Assembly: GCF_037126465.1 (NCBI RefSeq) | Contig: NC_088201.1 | Coordinates: 123,764,324-123,828,323 of the forward strand | Length of the DNA stretch: 64,000 nucleotides | Direction: 5' to 3' | Source: Ornithodoros turicata | Lineage: Eukaryota; Arthropoda; Arachnida; Ixodida; Argasidae | Part shown: positions 23,680 to 34,849 of the stretch, piece after piece | Position numbering within the stretch: position 1 is the first letter of the stretch | Layout of the letters: each line of letters begins with the position of its first letter | Notes under the pieces: generated by a model | Database searches by the model: none | The model's input: only the letters and a program-made list of their open reading frames with translations | Told to the model about the DNA's origin: nothing | Made by a program: the position numbers and the translations under genes

Positions 23680-24290
23680 GACCATAACTAGTCCTGCTAC
23701 CGTCCTGGCATGCACTCACGCAGCAATGTGATAGAATTGATAGCAAACATGAATCTCAGCGTGAACATTTATTCACAGTAAACCACACACGAAGTCTGCG
23801 GTACAAAACTCACTCTAAAACTGTATTGACTTTGCTGCCAGACAGGCGTCTTGTGTTTTGACTGATGAGTGTTGAATTGGCAGCAGGGTGTAGAAGGCGA
23901 TCTCATTCATTTCTTCCAATCAGTGATTGGTGGTGCTGCAGCGCAGCCTGCAATAACTCACTGTGGCTAGAAAATAGAACAAAACATGCCAGAAAGCATT
24001 ATGTAGCCTGCTAGTTCTAACTAGTTCGTTTAGCGGCAATGCATACTCCTTCACTGGATGCTTGTCTGGCCACATAAGAGCAAAAACGGTATCACAACCG
24101 ATCTGATAGACCCATAAAGAAAAGATGCTGCAAGTGCAAAAATCACAGGACGGTTAAAGGCACGCAACACGAATTGCAGCGATAGCTGAAAATCTCAGTT
24201 TGTGCGTGACTACCTGATGTTAACGCTGCGGGGGTCTCAGGGAAACGAGGCTCTAACAGCCTCGTTCCCCAACAGTCATTTTTGCAATTG
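23680..24290. other. No gene seen
   Basis: This is flanking sequence to the right of the large transposon. No motif-bearing frame is present. It ends with a short inverted pair, GAGGCTCTAACAGCCTC, at about 24247-24263. Confidence 0.4.
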
Positions 24291-24299
24291 AGTTATGTG

Positions 24300-24806
24300 T
24301 AGGGAGTGGATTTTTCGGGTTAAATGCCTTTCTCGGATTCGGGGGTAGAAATCGGGCGCTATTTTTAAATCTGCAATTCAGGGAGAAATCGGGCGATAAT
24401 TGTGCCTCCTGGTGTTTTTGTTTTTCCTCTTGTCTATTAAGTCCTTTCCAATCTCTCTATTTTTTCTTTTTTTCTTTGCGGAATTGTGACCTTCCAGCGG
24501 TAATCCCCGAAGGCATAGACAGTGTAGACACACATGGGTGTATTTATTTATTTATTTATTTATTTACATACGTTGAGGACCCCCAAGGGGGTATTGCTGT
24601 ATTGCTGGGAAAGTAAGTGACCCATTCTTACATGTGTTACACGTGGCGATCTTTGTTCGTCTTCAGTGGAAACGTCACTTGAGGATTTCATAGTTACTGG
24701 TATTCAGGGAGAAATCGCGTTTAACCCGAATTAGTTCCGAATTGGAGGTCAATTCGGAAGGAATATCCGGGCAGAATCGAGTTTAACCCGAAAAAGTCAC
24801 TCCCTA
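24300..24806. mobile_element. hAT-type MITE
   Basis: Terminal inverted repeats start TAGGGAGTG and continue into TTTTTCGGGTTAAA on both sides (24300 on the left; complement ending at 24806 on the right). The flanking 8-mers GTTATGTG (24292-24299) and GTTATACG (24807-24814) match at 6 of 8 positions, consistent with an old 8-bp target duplication, as hAT elements make. The 507-bp interior is non-coding, contains internal copies of the AAATCGGG/TTTAACCCGAA words and a TATT microsatellite at 24540-24567. Confidence 0.75.
24540..24567. repeat. (TATT)n microsatellite
   Basis: Seven tandem TATT-type units inside the hAT-type MITE. Confidence 0.9.
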
Positions 24807-24829
24807 GTTATACGACTAGGTGGACTCTC

Positions 24830-27540
24830 TCTCTCGAAGGAAGTACGCAACTACAAGGTGTCTAATTACCTATGATTTATGAACCAATTTATATACTCTC
24901 ACTCTCTTCCTGAGGATTTCAGACTGACTGCAATGGCTGAAGCAGGGTAGTTGGTAATATTCTATGACGGCAAACTGTATACCGCCGGTCTCGACTCTTG
25001 TTACAGTTTCATTATCAGTGATGGAAGTACCTCGAAGCATTCTAGCGCGACCATTCACGCAGGAAAAATACTGTTTTGGCGGACCTTCACGATCCACCGT
25101 CGCATGGCCCGGGGCGTGTATGATTACTAATTTCCAATGTGGAATGAGCGCCCCCCCCCCCTCCCGCCGCCCCACGTTATTTTCAGTTTCGTTGTGTCTT
25201 GGAAATTTTTCCATTCAACATAGAGGCGCGAGATCGGTGACTCACAAGCATAACCTGCTTCCGAGGAGTCTGTGCATAGTGGGAGTGAACTGAGGGTTCA
25301 CATACGCAATGTGTTTCGTTGCCTAAGAGCCAAGCAATCCACAAAGGTAGCAAGTTAGAGTGGCTGCCGGAAATTGGATTAACCGATATCTTTAGACACA
25401 CGCCAAGCTACCCTGGGAATCGAAAACCAGTCTTAGCGGGGAAATCACCTCGTGCCTTTCAGTTCGGATAGCGATGAACATAGAAGCAAAATGCAAGCCA
25501 GTTCGTGTACACTGGCAACATGTCATGAACTGGAGAAAGCATAAAATGAAGAACACAATTGATGAAACATCAACGTGACAAGCGTTTTTTCGTGACGCGC
25601 GCGCGACATCGCCTGGTCGAGCAGGTGACTGCCAAGCACTCCATGATTGGGACAGCACTTCCATCACTGCATTATGCAAAAAATCTGTGCTGCTTTCACG
25701 ACTTTGACACAAAAATTTTGTACAGGATAAAAATAACATTGTGTATATTATAAAAGACAATACAAAGCAAGAGCTGTATCACCACGTCAAATATTATAAG
25801 GTTTATTCAGATGACGTCATCCGCAGGAGACCGCAAGGACGAAACATTGAGGGACCTATAGTACGGCGCTGAGGTGACGTCAGCGAATCAACCCTATAGA
25901 AACTCAAATCTTGCAATACTGCCAGATAGCCGTTTGCGTGAAGTAAGATGGAATGACATAGTCACACTGTTCTCCATTCAATACCATGGATGTTTCAAAA
26001 CGACTAAGTAGAGAAATACTAGCTCTGTACCTTTTGAAGAATATTTTGTCTGCTGCTCGTACATGTTGTGCGGTTCTTTATCAAGCTTCTGACAGTCCTT
26101 TCTTGTACATCTCACTTGTCTACTGACTTTCATATCATCTATCGATTTCCTTAACCACATGACAACCATGTAAATGAAAAGCAATTTGAGCCTTCCACCA
26201 ACTGTATTTGCAATACTTTGTTCACACAAAAAATTAAAGAGGCTCCTTCTAGAGAAAGATTAGGGAGCACTTCAAAACTTCAACAGTCATCGAAAACTCG
26301 TGAATCTGGGAGGTTAATTAGTGATACCGTATTTTTTTAGCACCAAGGCGAACCAATGCACTTACTGAAACGTTGCACTGCCGAATATACCACGTTAATC
26401 ACTACTTTGTATGCTATTGCATTCAGGTCAGCTCACACTTCCCATGTGTTTCAATCGGTGATACGAAGCCGAAATAGATAAAGGAAACGATATTCCCATA
26501 TTATGTCACGCATCTCTACCACATGCGATCTTGGTGCACGCAAGCAGGCACTTACTTTAATGAAGAGTGAACTCACTCCTGAAACTTGAAAGCCAGAGAA
26601 CAAAGGAACGCTGTCCACCACAGTGTACTCTTGGAGCTCTGCTGCGCTCAACCGTTTTTGTCACTGGACAGCACGGCGTACGTTCTGGCGATGCTAAAAA
26701 ATTACAAGACAAAATGTGCGGGAGATTAGAACTTCGAAAGATTTTCGTATAACAACCAGTGGAGTGCAGCCAAGTGCTACCCGTTGCGCATCTGGAAAGT
26801 TTGAATTTCAGCGGTTGAAGCTGAACAGGTTCGAAATGGTTGGTTGGATGGATGATGGATGGTGATTGGGTAGACGGACAGACGTCATTGCGATTGCTTC
26901 ATGTCGTGCTTATTGAGTACTTATTTTTTGAAATATTCTTTAATTTCCGTGGCCGTTCATTATAATTGGCTTGGCGGAGCCTCAACACATACGTCAATGG
27001 TTTGTTGACCAACCTGAAGGAAATTTGTTCCCATGAGTATCAGAGTGCAGTACCAGTGACCCGCCAGTCTCCCTTAACACTTCTCGGAATTTTAGAAAAG
27101 AAACGTTGTTTCATGGTGTTATAGCTGATCTGCCACTGTACTGTGCATTGTGCACATTTTCACGACCCTGTATGAAGGACACACCATTTCAATGCCTGCA
27201 AAGTGTTTTCTATAAACAGATGCTAACTGTCAGTATATATTCTCTGTAGGATAGTAGGATGTAATGTAGGATAGCTCTTACTTCACAGTCCGACGTACTC
27301 GGAAGTATTACATCCATGCTGGAATGCCTGACACGTAAGTGAACAGCACTCCATTAACCAACGTCTGTAGTGCCGGGACGTACTCCACCATTCAGTTCGT
27401 CCTAATGGTATTTCTTTTGAATAAGAAATATAGGGAAACTTATTTTTGGATGACCCTCCTAATTCCAGTTCACTTTCTCCATTTGGCTTCATTTTTTTAC
27501 ATTTCTTGTGGTGACTCTTGTGGGCAGATACCAACAAGGA
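24830..27540. other. No supported gene
   Basis: Open frames are present but none has a recognisable domain. A poly-C run lies at about 25150 and a GGAT/GATG-rich low-complexity patch at about 26840. On the model proposed here this is intron of the gene split between 15.9 and 30.0 kb. Confidence 0.4.
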
Positions 27541-27547
27541 AGACTTA

Positions 27548-27806
27548 ATAATAATTGGGGTTTACGTTGTGAGATCATGAGCGACACCACAGCAGTCGGT
27601 CTGTGGGTTGCCCACCTGAGGGTTCTTTAAGGTGCAATGAGAGCTCACCACACAACACACTGTATTTAATGTCCCTTGCGGAAGGTGGCGTGTCTAAGCA
27701 ACTTGTATCCTGGCACCAAGTTGCTGGCGCACTAGGGTGGGTTCGAACCGGCGATCTCGGGATCAGAAGGCGAATACACTACAGACTCAGCCAGCAAGGC
27801 CGGTTC
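27548..27806 (-). mobile_element. tRNA-derived SINE, second family
   Basis: On the minus strand the head starts near 27806 with an A-box-like TGGCTGAGTCTGTAGTG and a B box GGTTCGAACCC (about 27745-27735). A body of about 180 bp follows and ends in a TAAACCCCAATTATTATTAA tail near 27548. The body differs from the SINE at 10.9 kb, so two SINE families are present. No clear target duplication was identified. Confidence 0.8.
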
Positions 27807-28039
27807 ACGGACAACTTGAACAACACAATTATCTTAACTCTGCCATCAAGTAATTCAGTTTCCTGCATATGTTTTGTAACAATTGAACTTCAGTTTTGTA
27901 AGCCTGAAGGGTAAGCTTAGAACCGCCTCTTATAATTTAGTGACTCTATTTGATGCGTGAATGTGTTCACACCTGTTAAAGACATAATAAGACAAAATCT
28001 TGATGATTTCTAATATGTGGTATATACGAGGCCAGCTAC

Positions 28040-28195
28040 AAAACGTCTACAATTAGACGTCAATTACCAAATGTCCACCAGGTGTTTTGTAAATCACTAA
28101 TTTTGGATGTCTAAATAATGGTAAGACTTGTAGACGTCTAGTCAACGTCTAGTTTGGTCATTATCCCTAAAGTCTAAGGTTAGAACAGGTCCGGA
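28040..28195. repeat. Second cluster of GACGTCTA-like words
   Basis: AGACGTC, TAGACGTCTAG and AACGTCTAG words recur next to the left end of the mariner. This is the same word family as the cluster at 16.5-16.7 kb. Confidence 0.5.
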
Positions 28196-28201
28196 TATCT
28201 A

Positions 28202-29144
28202 CGAAGGCGCGTTCAAGTCAAACCGGGACTTTTCATTTTACGCAAAAGTAAAATGAACTTACAGGAGAGAAATTTGGTTTATTTTTCAACGTAATCTCCA
28301 GTTGCACTAATACACTAGTCCCAGCGTATCGCGAGGGCTTGGATGCCAGCAGCGTAGAAATCCTTACCGGTACGTAGCAGCCATGATCGGATCGCATTCT
28401 TGACCTCGTCATAGAAGCTGAAGTGGCGGCCCCCAAGGACCGCCTCGAGTGGCCCGAAGAGGTGGAAATCGCTGGGGGCAAGGTCTGGACTGTAAGGGTG
28501 ATGTGGCAGCCACTCCCAGCCAAGTTCCTGTAAAGTGCGTGTCGTGAGATGCGCGGTACGCGGGCGTGCATTGTCCTGTAGGAGGAAGACTCCTTTGGTG
28601 ATGAGGCCCGGCCGCTTTTGCTTCAGGGCCTTACGCACATCCCTGAGAACCCTGAAGTAATATGCACTATTGATCGCACTGTATGCACTATTGATATCGA
28701 GACACGTTATCCGTCGGTCCTTGGGGATCAGGCGCTCCCGAAGTTGGATATTCTCAGGAACTTTGACACTGTGCTCTGAGCCGCCCCGGCCAGGATCGTC
28801 CTGCACTGATGTACGGCCCTCTCGGAACCGTTTGCACCACTCAAACGCTTTGCTGCGGCTAAGTGTATCGTGGCCATACTGAGCCTGAAGTCTTCTGTGA
28901 ATTTCAGATGACTTTACGCCTTCATTCACGAGAAACTTCGTGACAAGTCGCTGTTCGATGTGCGCGCTCACCTCGTTGTCGGCCATCTTGTCCAGCACGT
29001 GTCTTCTGTTTTGCACAAACTTTGGACCACCACGTGGTGAATGCGGAGGCCTGTCGCGTGTGAAAATGACGAAAAAGAAGTAGCGCGAGCCATTTGTGCA
29101 CCCAGGAGACAGAAAGTCCCGGTTTGACTTGAACACCCCTCCGC
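28202..29144 (-). mobile_element. Mariner-family element, internally deleted
   Basis: The inverted ends share GTTCAAGTCAAACCGGGACT (28211 on the left, complement on the right ending at about 29134), preceded by related GC-rich outer bases. TA dinucleotides at 28200-28201 and 29145-29146 are in place for the mariner target duplication, although the two outer arms differ by one base in length. At about 943 bp it is shorter than the usual ~1.3 kb because the transposase has an internal deletion. It lies in the proposed long intron of the split transposase-like gene. Confidence 0.9.
28315..28986 (-). pseudogene. Mariner transposase, catalytic-core deletion
   Basis: The reading frame from the Met at 28986 is open to a stop at 28315 (about 223 residues; full-length family members are about 340-350). 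The N-terminal helix-turn-helix region is intact: VTKFLVNEGVKSSEIHRRL, then AFEWCKRFREGRTS and the GRGG hook. After DRRITCLDIN the sequence jumps to INSAYYFRVLRDVRKALKQK. This skips the second helix-turn-helix and the strand with the first catalytic Asp (the GDE-type motif). The later Asps remain (LLQDNARPRTAH; HHPYSPDLAPSDFHLF). At the junction the word TGCACTATTGAT occurs twice, about 17 bp apart, suggesting deletion or repair at short homology. It cannot be catalytically active. Confidence 0.92.
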
Positions 29145-29149
29145 TAGAC

Positions 29150-30005
29150 TACCATGTGTTCCCTGGGCGTACTAAAATAGCCTGTTGTTGCCATGTGTTT
29201 TACGCTTGTGCCGTGAGGCGGCCCCAACTAGAAAAGTGTCTGTCTGTTATGACCAGTGTTTTTCCTGCGTCTGTGCAGGCGTTTTGTGTTGTCATTAGTT
29301 CTATCAGCGCCTCTGGTTCTGTACGTTATTTACATATGGATTAAATGGCACCTCGGGAGTGGGGGGGGGGGGTACATGTTTATTCACAGAAAAAGGAATG
29401 GCACCTCGGATTTCATCATCTTCGCCTGGGACAAGTGCGTGAGAGCTCGTTCATTACTTTTCATACAACAAGCCTATCGGTGAAGCACGTCTATAGCGTC
29501 CATCACCTGAGTCTAACGTTTCACTCGGCATCCTTGTTGTCACCGTCAGCACTCCAGGAATGGAGGAAAGAATGGAGAAGTGAGGGAGGAAGGAAGCAAC
29601 CGGTGGCACCGGGCACCCGAGGAGGCTGAGCGAGAGGGGGAAGATGACGTGTTAAGAGCGGGTCATTGACACCGCCAAGTACAGTAGAAAATTCCTGAGG
29701 AGCATTCTGCTCCAGTTTGACAAAAGTCTGCAGCCATTTTTGGTATTGTCTGTTGGAACACCGTTCTTGAAGCTTCGTTACATCGAGAAAGATTAAGGAA
29801 GCGACTTTGCTTTGTCGAAAGAAAAAATACATTGAGTTCACCGGGGAAGAGGTTGAGGAAATGGAAAACTTTGTTACATGGGTGTTCCTTACATCGAGGT
29901 TTAACCGCAGTTTGTTTTTGCTTTGTCCCTTGTTTGTCTTTAACCTGATCAGCCCTGCTGAGATGCACTGGGGACAGAAACTTCTTGCAAAAAGCATGTA
30001 AGCAC
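29150..30005. other. No supported coding; frame extensions only
   Basis: Long minus-strand frames running through here are extensions of the exon at 30010-30359 beyond its GTATGT donor. A G12 run lies near 29361. Confidence 0.45.
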
Positions 30006-30009
30006 ATAC

Positions 30010-30359
30010 TTGTCTGACAGCAGGAAATAAGTAGTACTTCTGCGTCCTGAAGTACTGAGATCTTGACAATGTTCGGACGTTCACGAAGTGGAGCATCCGC
30101 AGTGGCTGCTCGATGTTTGCGCCCGAGAAGAGGATGCCAGCACATAATAGGATGTTTCCCAGGGGCCTGTTTTTCACCCATGGCTGGCTGTAACATGTCC
30201 TCTTCCACCCACAGGTACAGGTAGTTGTGGCTGTGACACATGTGCCCTTCACAGATAAACTTGTCTTTGTGTCACTCTTTATAGACATGCAGAGCCAGCG
30301 AAATGATCTCCAACAGGCAGGACTCTGCTTCAATAAGCATTTGCTCATGTGCCTTGTCC
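30010..30359 (-). CDS. Transposase-like gene, upstream exon
   Basis: This minus-strand exon is bounded by an acceptor (TTTTCCAG before GGACAAGG) and a donor (GTATGT at 30009-30004). It encodes a Cys-rich block (QSPACWRSF, TCTCGWKRTCYSQP) and then RPLGNILLCAGILFSGANIE, QPLRMLHFVNVRTLS and QKYYLFPAVRQ. From memory, this is the segment that directly precedes the DARSDSPGH segment in a family of transposase-like animal proteins. The exon ends in phase 0, and exon A at 15939-15771 starts in phase 0 with VYQAKQRDLL, the expected continuation. The exon is fully open. Exons further upstream, expected to hold an N-terminal DNA-binding domain, were not found. Confidence 0.65.
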
Positions 30360-30833
30360 CTGGAAAATTTACGAAAATTTTACGAAACACCAAAAGAGTT
30401 GCTAAATACGTACGTGGAACAGTAGCTCTGCAGAACGCAGCTCAAAATACCTTTATCTACAATTTTTGGAGCCCTGAACTAGTATGGTAAAATGGAAAGT
30501 GGTATACCTCGCCTGTTCGCCATTTATTCATGCCTGATGTGGCTAGATAGTGCATGTGATTTTTATGTTGTGAAATAGTGTAATGTTGTGATTTATGTTG
30601 TGAAATATATAATATATTATATTTCAAACTGCATCCTCCAACACTGCTGTTCAGCATACGTCTTCTACACGCACATATTTTTTTAAAAACATCTGTGACG
30701 GTCATGCGGTCACTTTGGGTCATCTTGCGTGGAATGGCCCAGTTCCATTTTGAAAGCTCATTTGCAGCGATAACGTTTCATTAACATAACGTCACATTTC
30801 ATTTGTGCACTTGAATACATCACTGTACATATA

Positions 30834-31744
30834 CAGGGTATCTCACGTAACGTGTCAAAAAATTATATTTAAAAATCTACACGTCGGAAAATTATGGGGT
30901 TAACGGGATTCGCCTTCAGAGAGTTTTTGCCATCGTGTGAGGACACTTTTATGAATTTTTCGCCACGCGGCATTTAATTTTTCGAATTAAAGTCCGGAAA
31001 TTGTCTAGTCAACCTCACATTTTTTCGACAGATTCGGGAAGCACGGGTCGGGTTTATCCCAACACGGGAAAATTGATTGCTTTGCGCAAAAGTAAAGAAC
31101 GGAAAAAAATTAGGAAAATATCAAATTTCGGGCCTCGCAAATTGCCGCTTGCCTTTCGCATCCCGCCAGAGCGCTCCGGGAAGCATAAAAAACAGTCGCC
31201 CCGCCCTTTCGCAATCGGCCCTTCATATCATGCAGGTTGGCGACCCGTATCACTCAAGCAAACGATAAAAAATGCGAAGAGTAGAACAACAGAAGAAGAT
31301 AAACGCAATCACCAAGTGAACCTGTCGCTGATAACATGAGGGCGTTGAGAGTGGAATTAAAGGGGCGGGGCGACTGTTTTTCATGCGTCGCTTTCCGGAG
31401 CGCTCTGACGAACGGGATGCGTAAAGCGAGCGGCATTCTGTGCAGCCCGAATAGGGATTTTTTCCCAATTTTTTTCTGCTCCTTACTTTTGTACCACGAA
31501 ATGAAATTTTCCGTGGTGGGCTAAACACGACCCATGCTTCCAGAACCTGTCGAAAAAAAATGTTAGGTTGACTAGGCAATTTCCGCACTTTAATTCCGAA
31601 AAGTAAATTTCCCATGGCGAAAAATTCATAAAAGTGTCTCACACGATGGCAAAAACTCTCTGAAGGCGAATACCGTTGACCCCGTAATTTTCCGACGTGT
31701 AGGTTTTTAAATATATCTTTTCACACGTTACGTGAGACACCCTG
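30834..31744. mobile_element. Long-inverted-repeat (foldback) element
   Basis: The two halves are inverted copies of each other over almost the whole 911 bp. Left-arm words such as TCTCACGTAACGTGT, AGAGAGTTTTTGCCATCGTG and CAACCTCACATTTTTTCGAC recur as complements in the right arm (about 31720, 31650 and 31560), and the centre is near 31285. The ends read CAGGGTATCTCACG and CGTGAGACACCCTG. The arms differ by scattered substitutions. There is no coding capacity of its own; frames found inside are palindrome artefacts. It could form a hairpin of several hundred base pairs when transcribed. Confidence 0.88.
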
Positions 31745-31749
31745 AACGG

Positions 31750-34190
31750 GGTGTGTGCTCTAGTGTCATATGCTTGTGCGTGATGCGATAACTATTTGAC
31801 GGACAAATTTCTGCTGCCAATCAATAACATTACATGTAGATTTCTCTGGCATAAATTATCTTCTGCGTCGCACTGGAAGCCTGTCTGTCAAGAAGCTATC
31901 GTGTCAAGAGAGAAAATGTGACTGCACTGAAACATGCAGCGGTGTGAAGTACTGACAAACTGATGAATCAGTGGCGATGTGTTGTCACCGTCAGTCTCAG
32001 AAAGCAATGGAGCTATAGGTGTCACGAAGAGCGTACAATTGTACACATGTCATGTCAGATGCAATACTCTTAAAATAGCCGTTTAATTCCACGTGATCCA
32101 ATACAACTCAAGGAGTGACCACATCGAGTTTGATAGCCCTGAGGAAAGTATCTTAATTCACTGAAGTGTGCCACAAATCCTGTGTATGTAATGCCTCTGA
32201 GGATCTCATCCTTAGTAAGCCACATGCATACTCACGTTTGGCTAGTCCGGGAATATTGCACGGATTTGTGTCTGGGTGCTGTCTGCTCTTCCCTGTAAAT
32301 TGGCACATGACACAATGAAACAGTCTAACCAAATAAAAGTGGGACAGTGGTTCCAATGGGGAAAAGTGCTAACCCTGCGAAATGGCCTAAGTTACCACAG
32401 TAGCATCTATAACCAGGGGAAAGTAAGTAAAGTAAAAATGTAACGTTCCATGGTTCTGTATCCGGTCAGCTGTAATGGTTTCGATGTGACGAGCTTCCGA
32501 ACTTGGGTGATTCCCGGCTAATCCTGCCTTTCTCGGGTCATTGGGGTGGAGTTGTTCGCCATATTCTGAACGTTTCACCTCTCATTCCGGCGTACTGTTC
32601 TTGAGCTGCTGCGAGACAACGAACCACAACGGCAGTCACTCGCCTCAGCGAAGTTCTGTGTGCTGCATCTCGAAAGAGCATCGGGACCTGATGATGTACT
32701 GCAAATGCTGAAGTTGAATTCTTTGAACTTTCATCAAAAGAAACGAAGTGTGATCACGTGTGGTTCTGAGGGTCTGTGATCACGTGTGGTTCTGACAGAT
32801 TGAGATGATGAAGGGTCGTGGAGGCTGCACTTCTGCTTCCGAAAGATGAACCAGTCATTCCACACTGTGCTTACTGGCTTTGTATCGAGTCTGACAAATA
32901 CGACAGTCCTGGACTGCCTTTTTCAAGAAAGTTTGAAATTTAAGTATGTTTTATATTGGTTTCACATATCCCCACCACATATTGAGTGTGTATATCACTG
33001 TGCTTTTGACGCTATAGCATATCTTGCGTACATTATTATTCAACACCTAGTGTGGCAAACTCGACACCAGCCACACCGTGCCCAGAATTGTTTCTGCCGT
33101 TTCTTCAACTGCTTATTTTTATCAAAATATTATTTCAGTATATAATCATCTGATGTTTAAGTAGTCATAATTTTACCATGGTTTTGGCGCACTATAGGCT
33201 GAGTTGCTTATGCGCCATTGAAATTGAATCATCATCATCATCTTCTTCAACCGCCATTATTCAATTGAAGTGCCAGGATTCAGTTGGATACAATGACATG
33301 GCCAGATATATCTTTGTCCTCTCGTACTGGAGTTGCTCATTTCGGAAGAATAGTCACTGTGAAGTTTGTTTTCCTTTTCGGAAACATTATGTGGACTAAA
33401 ACCAAACACTTTTCTTTCAGAGCATCCTTTATGCACCTGCACTTCATTTAAGATGTGTTACAGGAATGGCAGACCACTCAACACCGGTGAACATTTGAAG
33501 GTGAAAGAGCAGGAACGAAGAGACGTTAATCTGTGTGAAAGGTGCTTTGTATGTGCCTGAATCGAGGACCAATCCCAAAATTCACGGTCACCCCCCCCCC
33601 CCCCGCCGGCGCACTCCGTTACTATACTCAGCCGCTATGCGGGAAGCGGCCTTACAGGATGTGAATTCAATGGGAGACAGCGTTTATGGCAATTAATAGC
33701 AAAACAGAATACAATTTTTAAGATGTCATCGTCTAATAGAGAAGAACACCATGTAAAGAACCCCTGGAGACATGAAAGACGCCAGCAGAATATAAGCCTA
33801 GTGCACCCTTGCCAAATGAATTTTAATGCATTGCGCCTATGGGGATTCCGTCGATTTTTGCACATCGCCCATGTTTAGACTACAATTTTTCGACAAAGGC
33901 AGTCAAATTCTGGAAATGTCATCACCTATTTTCGTTCAGCACGTCCTCCAGGCCACATACCAACCACGGCACGATGTGTGAGTGTTAATACTGATGCACC
34001 CAGGGCCTTCAAAGTTGCGACTCAGACAGGGTTCTCCTCCTAGGAGCTCGACGGACTGAGTCCCAGTATTATCGTAATACGGATGCGCTGAGACTGTACG
34101 GCCGGTCTCAAGGAGTTCGAAACGAGAACGGTCATTTTTTCCAGAACTCGAAGGGACTGACAGAACAGACAACTTTATTTTGAGTGAGTA
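31750..34190. other. No supported gene
   Basis: The stretch 31749-31945 shares words with the MITE at 49.6-50.0 kb (TTTCTCTGGCATAA, then a GTGTCA-GTGAAAAT-like stretch) and may be a decayed relative. A 21-bp word TGTGATCACGTGTGGTTCTG is repeated directly near 32751 and 32777. A poly-C run lies at 33591. No exon is recognised. Confidence 0.4.
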
Positions 34191-34199
34191 ATATACAAA

Positions 34200-34845
34200 T
34201 GATACCGTTTTGTATTTTATATCGCTTTTATATTAAACTATACAACTTGATAAAACTGTCCATTTCGAATGCCGTTTGGGAAGCGATTTTGTCAAACGCG
34301 ACCTCTCAGGGTGCAACAGGGGAACAAGGTACGGGGTTCAAACCCCGTGATGTTACTTTCACATATACATATTACAAAATTAGCTTAGGACATCTTTAAT
34401 ATTATTTTTATATCAAACGATATTAAGCATCGAAGTTGACAAAATTGGCAATTTGGCCATTTCGAGTGCCGGTTTGGAAGCCATTTTGTCAAACGCGACC
34501 TCTCAGGGTGCAACAGTGGAACAAGGTACGGGGTTCAAACCCCGTGATCTTACTTTCACATATACATATTACAAAATTAGCTTAGGACATCTTTAATATT
34601 ATTTTTATATCAAATGATATTAAGCCCCAAAGTTGACGAAATTGGCCACTTGGCCATTTCGAGTGCCGTTTTGGAAGCGATTTTGTCAAACGCGACCTCT
34701 CAGGGTGCAACAGGGGAACAAGGTACGGGGTTCAAACCCCGTGATCTTACTTTCACATATACATACTACAAAATCAGCTTAGGACGCTTTTTGCTTAGCG
34801 AGTGTCGTTTTGGAAGCAGTTTCTTCAAACGCGACCTCTCCATGT
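34200..34845. repeat. Tandem array, 197-bp unit with a Pol III B-box-like hairpin
   Basis: The block GCGACCTCTCAGGGTGCAAC recurs at about 34298, 34495 and 34692 (period 197), with a shorter fourth partial copy at 34831. Every full unit contains ACGGGGTTCAAACCCCGT, in which GGGG and CCCC pair around TTCAAAC exactly like a tRNA T arm, and which matches the Pol III B box. No matching A box was identified with confidence. Copies are nearly identical, suggesting recent amplification. Confidence 0.88.
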
Positions 34846-34849
34846 ACGC

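Noticed and set aside
29521..30005. C-terminal half of a 290-codon minus-strand frame
   Set aside because: It runs past a good GTATGT donor at 30009, loses family similarity there, and the conserved continuation is found at 15939.
31250..31642. 130-codon minus-strand open frame
   Set aside because: Lies in one arm of the palindromic element; a similar frame occurs in the other arm for the same reason.
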